A program made the position numbers and the translations under genes. From Micromonospora cathayae (GTDB taxonomy: Bacteria > Actinomycetota > Actinomycetes > Mycobacteriales > Micromonosporaceae), in NCBI RefSeq assembly GCF_028993575.1, contig NZ_CP118615.1, positions 310,001 to 374,000 on the forward strand: a stretch of DNA of 64,000 nt, in the 5' to 3' direction. Under the pieces are notes generated by a model. It saw only the letters and a list, made by a program, of their open reading frames with translations, did no database searches and was not told the DNA's origin. Below are positions 60,756 through 64,000 of the stretch, one piece after another. How positions within the stretch are numbered: position 1 is the first letter of the stretch; every line of letters starts with the position of its first letter.

Positions 60756-61103
60756 GTGGCCCGCCGGATGGACACCACGCGGTCCGCCGTGGCGGCATTC
60801 GAACGAGCCGGTGGCGATCCTCGGCTCTCCACGCTCCAGCGGTACGCCCGAGCAGTCGAGACCCAACTGTTGCCCGTCGACTACCAGGCGAGGTTCGGCG
60901 CAGATTGCGGCATCTTGGGTTCTCAGCAAAGGGCGACACCCCAAGATGCCGCATCCGTTATCGCGCCCGTCGAGGTGGCAGAGGTGATCGAGCGTCCGGA
61001 AGACGCCGAAGATGTGGCCGCCGCGCGGCAGGCACTTGCCCGCGTCGACGCGGGCGACGAGCCGATCGCATTGGCTGACCTGCGTACCGAGCTGGGCCTG
61101 TAA
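60756..61103 (+). pseudogene. chimeric remnant: HTH fragment joined to an antitoxin-like tail
   Basis: An open frame of 115 codons. The first 40 residues (ARRMDTTRSAVAAFERAGGDPRLSTLQRYARAV) are the second half of an XRE helix-turn-helix; the expected LSQTEVA part is present upstream but cut off by TGA. Residues 75-115 (ERPEDAEDVAAARQALARVDAGDEPIALADLRTELGL) look like the C-terminus of a RelB/Phd-type antitoxin. Between them lies a palindromic repeat. Probably decayed; no toxin gene is beside it. Confidence 0.6.
60906..60953. repeat. palindromic repeat, family B
   Basis: A perfect 14-bp stem (TGCGGCATCTTGGG at 60906-60919, CCCAAGATGCCGCA at 60940-60953) with a 20-nt loop, inside the chimeric ORF. 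Its loop holds GCGACAC (60933-60939), a heptamer also present in the family A loops. Confidence 0.75.
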
Positions 61104-61104
61104 G

Positions 61105-61221
61105 TGGTCCCGGCCCTCTACCGGCCAGTTCGTCGCGGAACTGTTCGGCGTAGCCGGCGGCGATGGCGTCGTACCCGACCCGGGTGGCGCGCAGGTAGTC
61201 GGTTTCTGACGTCAGTCCCAC
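61105..61221 (-). pseudogene. 5' stub of a SAM-dependent methyltransferase gene
   Basis: From GTG61221 the minus strand reads MGLTSETDYLRATRVGYDAI, then AAGYAEQFRDELAGR, the standard N-terminus of a class I methyltransferase. After about 35 codons the similarity ends at the antitoxin-like remnant. The rest of the gene is missing. Confidence 0.6.
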
Positions 61222-62015
61222 CAGAACGACCAGGAGTTCGAACCCCGGATCTCCTCCGCGTACGCGGCCAGCGAACCGCTGCCCTGGTGGACATTGTCCG
61301 GGCAGAAGGCGTGGTGCTCGGCGGCGACCCGCACGGCGTGCTCGGTCGTGGTCGGTGGCGCGGCCACACTGAGGTGCAGGGTGTCGAAGCCGACCGCCAC
61401 CACCTGCGCGCCGTACCGCTGCTCCCAGCTCCGCAGCACCGCCGAGAGCTGGCCGGCGTTGCAGATGTGGTTCGCGGAGCCGCTCCAGCCGACCACGGCC
61501 AGGGTGTCCGCGCTGCGGGTCGCCGCGACGAGCCCGAGTCGCGCCTCCCCGAAGAACTCCGGCTCGTGGGCGAGGAAGTCCACCAAGCCGTCGGCGCTGT
61601 CACCGGGCGGCTCCTGCGGCTCGCCGGGGGCGGCCAGGCCGGGCCAGCGCCGGCCGAACGGGGCGGTGGCCTCGCCCAGCTCGGCGTCGTCCTCGTCCTC
61701 GTCGGTCACGCCGTCGTGCCACCACTGGGCCAACAGCTCTGCCGGATCGTGTCGCTCCGGTGCCGACCGCCGGGTGGGTGACACCTCGCCGACCACCCAG
61801 GGCCGGTCCTCGTCACTCCGCAGACCGGTCAGCAGCAGCGGCCACAGGCCGGTCTCCGGGTGGTTGCGCCGCAACTGCGTCCACCGGTACGCCTCGGCCG
61901 GGGCGTCGCTCAGCCAGTACGCCGGTGGTCCGCCGACCTCCGGCGTGACCAGGCGACCGGGTGGCAGCGCCTCCGGTGGAAGGGCCGCGAGCAGGCGGGG
62001 CAGGTCCGTGTGCAC
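61212..62015 (-). CDS. DUF4253 domain protein
   Basis: A 267-aa protein. The C-terminal half fits DUF4253: ATRSADTLAVVGWSGSAN, LRSWEQRYGAQVVAVGFDTLHLSVA and HHAFCPDNVHQG...YAEEIRGSNSWSFWWD. The N-terminus is Pro-rich and variable, and the middle has an acidic TDEDEDDAELGE loop. GTG62015 is chosen because a leaderless -10 lies 7 nt upstream. Function unknown. Confidence 0.8.
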   Translation of the reverse strand: MHTDLPRLLAALPPEALPPGRLVTPEVGGPPAYWLSDAPAEAYRWTQLRRNHPETGLWPLLLTGLRSDEDRPWVVGEVSPTRRSAPERHDPAELLAQWWHDGVTDEDEDDAELGEATAPFGRRWPGLAAPGEPQEPPGDSADGLVDFLAHEPEFFGEARLGLVAATRSADTLAVVGWSGSANHICNAGQLSAVLRSWEQRYGAQVVAVGFDTLHLSVAAPPTTTEHAVRVAAEHHAFCPDNVHQGSGSLAAYAEEIRGSNSWSFWWD

Positions 62016-62022
62016 GGCCGGA

Positions 62023-62028
62023 AGCGTA
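62023..62028 (-). promoter_or_regulatory. -10 element of a leaderless promoter for the DUF4253 gene
   Basis: TACGCT on the minus strand, 7 nt before GTG62015. Confidence 0.45.
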
Positions 62029-62046
62029 GGCGGACCGTACGACAGA

Positions 62047-62703
62047 TCAGCCGCACAGGTTCGGCTGCGGGGCACCGACCGGGGCGAACCCGGACACCTT
62101 CACCAGCGTCGCCCCCTCAGCCTCGGCACCCGCCAGGGCGACCCAGAGCACCTCGCCGGCGGGGATCAGGTCCGGGCGTACCGTGAAGGCCCGCTCCTGC
62201 GGCCCCAGCGGCTCGCCGGTGATCGGGTTACGGCGGTCGCCGGGGTTCCCGGTCACCGGGGCGAACGCGTGGAACTCCGGGTAGTCCCGCACCGACGGTG
62301 GTCCCGACGGCAGGGGGTGCGGCGGGGAGGGCAGCCGGGGCGCGGTGAGCACGTCCAGGCAGGCCGGGTCCGCGACCAGTTCGATGCGTACGCCGCGCTG
62401 CTGGAGGTCCGCTTCGGCCTTCGCCACGTCGGCGGCGGTGATGCTGTACAGGACGACGGCGAGGCGGCCGTCCGGTTCCGACTCGATCGCGTACGCGGGG
62501 TGGCCGGTGTTGCCGACCAGCGTGCCGGCGAGCAGGGCGGCGACGGCGGCGGTGAGGCCCCCGGCACCGGCCAGCAGCGCCCGGCGTCGACCGGGCGGCC
62601 GGGCCGGCCCGGGGTCGGCGGCCGGCGGCAGCTCGGTGAGCAGTTCCTGGAGCAGCCGGTCCTCGAACCGGTTCGGGTCGGTGGGCCGGTCGGTGTCGGT
62701 CAT
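62047..62703 (-). CDS. single-span membrane protein, probable anti-sigma partner
   Basis: A 218-aa protein: a soluble N-terminus (MTDTDRPTDPNRFEDRLLQELL), one membrane helix (about 42-63) and an outer domain of about 150 residues with two Cys. The ATG overlaps the stop of the sigma-factor gene by 3 nt (ATGA), the usual arrangement of sigma/anti-sigma pairs. No zinc-binding HxxxCxxC motif is present, so it is not a ZAS-type anti-sigma factor. The role is inferred from position and topology. Confidence 0.65.
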   Translation of the reverse strand: MTDTDRPTDPNRFEDRLLQELLTELPPAADPGPARPPGRRRALLAGAGGLTAAVAALLAGTLVGNTGHPAYAIESEPDGRLAVVLYSITAADVAKAEADLQQRGVRIELVADPACLDVLTAPRLPSPPHPLPSGPPSVRDYPEFHAFAPVTGNPGDRRNPITGEPLGPQERAFTVRPDLIPAGEVLWVALAGAEAEGATLVKVSGFAPVGAPQPNLCG

Positions 62704-63257
62704 GGCGTCTCCACGGGGATCGAGTCGAGGGTGGACGGTGTGGCGCCGGCGGCCCGCAGGGCCCGGCGGGCCCGGAACAGCCGCACCCGGGCGGTGCCGG
62801 GGCGGATGCCCAGGACCGCGGCCGCCGCCGAGACGGTGAGGTCGTCCAGGGCGACGAGTTCCAGTACCGCCCGTTCCTCCTCGGGCAGGAACTCCAGCCT
62901 TGGATGCAGCCGGCGGGCGGCACGGGCCGCGTCGATCTGCTGCTCCAGCCGGCCGATGTCGTCCTCGTCGAGGTGGCGGCGGCCGGCCAGCCGCTGCTGT
63001 CGGGCCGCCTCCCGGGCCCGCGACCGGGCGTGGCTGGCGACGCAGTTGCGGGCGATGCCGTACAGCCAGGCGACCTCACCGCCGCGTTTCGGCCGGTACG
63101 ACGCCGCCGACTCGATGACCGCGCGGAACACCTCGGCGGTGACGTCCGCCGCGGTGTGCGGGTCGTCGACCCGGCGGGTGACGAAGCGCAGCACCGCGTC
63201 GACGTGGGCGCGGTAGAAGGCGGTGAACACCTCCGGGTCGGTCAACCGTCCGGTCAT
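62700..63257 (-). CDS. ECF-type RNA polymerase sigma factor
   Basis: A 185-aa SigE-like factor with sigma2 (FTAFYRAHVDAVLRFVTRRV, then TAEVFRAVIE and WLYGIARNCVASHAR) and sigma4 (LPEEERAVLELVALDDLTVSAAAAVLGIRPGTARVRLFRARRALR, read as spaced helices). No sigma3 domain, as usual. It would direct polymerase to promoters of a stress or envelope regulon. The gene order sigma then membrane partner supports signal-controlled release. Confidence 0.9.
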   Translation of the reverse strand: MTGRLTDPEVFTAFYRAHVDAVLRFVTRRVDDPHTAADVTAEVFRAVIESAASYRPKRGGEVAWLYGIARNCVASHARSRAREAARQQRLAGRRHLDEDDIGRLEQQIDAARAARRLHPRLEFLPEEERAVLELVALDDLTVSAAAAVLGIRPGTARVRLFRARRALRAAGATPSTLDSIPVETP

Positions 63258-63340
63258 GGCACTCCTCGAAGCGGCGTCTGGTACCCACCACTACTTGGTT
63301 CCGACCCCGCGAAGCGTTACCGCGCCGGGACGTACGCCGG

Positions 63341-64000
63341 TCAGGTGGGGGTGCCGCGCAGGTACGCCAGCACGGCCAGTACCCGGCGGTTGGTGTCGTC
63401 GCTGGGGGGCAGGTCGAGTTTGGCGAGGATGTTGCCGACGTGCTTGCCGACCGCCGCCTCCGTGACGTGCAGCTTCGCGGCGATCGCCGCGTTGGAGTGG
63501 CCCTCGGCGAGCAGCGCGAGGACGGTACGTTCCCGGGCGGTCAGGGTGGCCAGCGGGTCCCGCGTACGGCGCAGCAGGTGCCGGACCACGTCGGGGTCGA
63601 CGGCGGTGCCGCCGCCGACCACCCGGCGCAGCGTGGCGGCGAACTCGGCCACGTCGGCGACCCGGTCCTTGAGCAGGTAGCCGACGCGCCGGCCGTCGCC
63701 GCTGTCCAGCAGCGCCGAGGCGTACTCGGACTGCACGTACTGGCTGAGCACGACGACGGCGAGCGTGGGGTGGTGGGCGCGCAGGGCGACCGCGGCGCGC
63801 AGCCCGTCGTCGCGGTGGTCCGGCGGCATCCGGATGTCGGTGACCAGCAGGTCCGGTCGGTACGCCCCGACGGCGTCCCGCAGGGCCGGGGCCGAGCCGA
63901 CGGCGGCGACGACCTCGAAGCCGAACCGGGTCAGCAGGGCGACGAGGCCCTCCCGGAGGAGGACCTCGTCCTCGGCGAGCACGACGCGGGTCGGGACGGG
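63341..64000 (-). CDS. NarL/LuxR-family response regulator, truncated by the window edge
   Basis: At least 219 codons are visible; the start lies beyond 64000 (the frame reads VPTRVVLAEDE through the edge). The receiver domain has the acidic pocket AEDE, phospho-acceptor Asp in LLVTDIRMPPD and Lys in GYLLKDRV. The LuxR HTH is LTARERTVLALLAEGHSNAAIAAKLHVTEAAVGKHVGNILAKL in family order. The kinase gene is probably just outside the window. Confidence 0.92.
   Translation of the reverse strand, partial: PVPTRVVLAEDEVLLREGLVALLTRFGFEVVAAVGSAPALRDAVGAYRPDLLVTDIRMPPDHRDDGLRAAVALRAHHPTLAVVVLSQYVQSEYASALLDSGDGRRVGYLLKDRVADVAEFAATLRRVVGGGTAVDPDVVRHLLRRTRDPLATLTARERTVLALLAEGHSNAAIAAKLHVTEAAVGKHVGNILAKLDLPPSDDTNRRVLAVLAYLRGTPT

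Noticed and set aside
60756..61103. A functional toxin-antitoxin module
   Set aside because: No toxin gene is adjacent, the HTH lacks its first helices, and the two parts are joined by a palindromic repeat.

Overview
The window is about 73% GC. It carries several markers of Actinobacteria: an MshB-type mycothiol deacetylase, an AdnAB recombination helicase-nuclease pair, the actinobacterial DapD/DapE/DapC lysine branch, a SdhC-SdhA-SdhB operon with a single five-helix membrane subunit, and many promoters of the form TAnnnT followed about 7 nt later by the start codon (leaderless mRNAs). Gene content and protein flavour suggest the family Micromonosporaceae (Micromonospora-like). That placement is inferred from content, not from a search.

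Layout. 1-3.4 kb: sulfonate/nitrate-type ABC transporter operon ending in a cysteine-free Rrf2 regulator, with a possible operator at the left edge. 3.7-5.5 kb: DEAD-box helicase and cold-shock protein. 5.7-12.8 kb: adnA-adnB. 13-17 kb: two LOG-family phosphoribohydrolases, a 54-aa protein, dapE and divergent dapD. 17-20.5 kb: large secreted subtilase. 20.6-22.0 kb: a tnpB-only IS200/IS605-type element with a broken tnpB, abutting a sugar O-acetyltransferase. 22.7-25.3 kb: an unusual polytopic protein with split alpha/beta-hydrolase motifs. 25.3-27.9 kb: tyrA, SIMPL and P-loop kinase operon. 28-31 kb: unknown helical protein and M48 metalloprotease. 31-35.5 kb: dapC, ferredoxin, GNAT enzyme, two small membrane proteins, mshB. 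35.5-37.7 kb: S9 peptidase. 37.8-43.7 kb: complete peptide-type ABC importer operon (D-F-C-B-A order). 43.9-47.5 kb: Uma2 nuclease and tldD-tldE. 47.9-51.8 kb: sdhC-A-B. 51.9-59.1 kb: small accessory genes (Nudix, carbinolamine-dehydratase-like, I36 inhibitor-like, PH domain, methyltransferase, MerR/imine-reductase pair, SanA-like, C5-epimerase-like). 59.2-62.0 kb: a repeat-rich unknown protein, a GntR regulator, a patch of broken genes (orphan TetR-type palindrome, HTH/antitoxin chimera, methyltransferase stub), and a DUF4253 protein. 62.0-64 kb: ECF sigma factor with a probable anti-sigma partner, and a truncated LuxR-type response regulator.

How it works together. Lysine/peptidoglycan precursor synthesis is spread over dapE/dapD and dapC. 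Sulfur supply (sulfonate importer plus CymR-like Rrf2) fits a cell that makes mycothiol. Sdh feeds the respiratory chain.

Most of the window is housekeeping. The less expected signals are repeats and architectures: a palindromic element found twice (12.9 and 47.6 kb) in the same orientation relative to the upstream gene; a second palindrome (60.9 kb) at the join of a chimeric ORF; an in-frame 60-nt-period duplication at the tldD/tldE boundary; short duplications that copy the end of genes across their stop codons; a hydrolase split around a block of membrane helices; and an apparent CTG start for dapC. I saw no tRNA, rRNA or CRISPR array.
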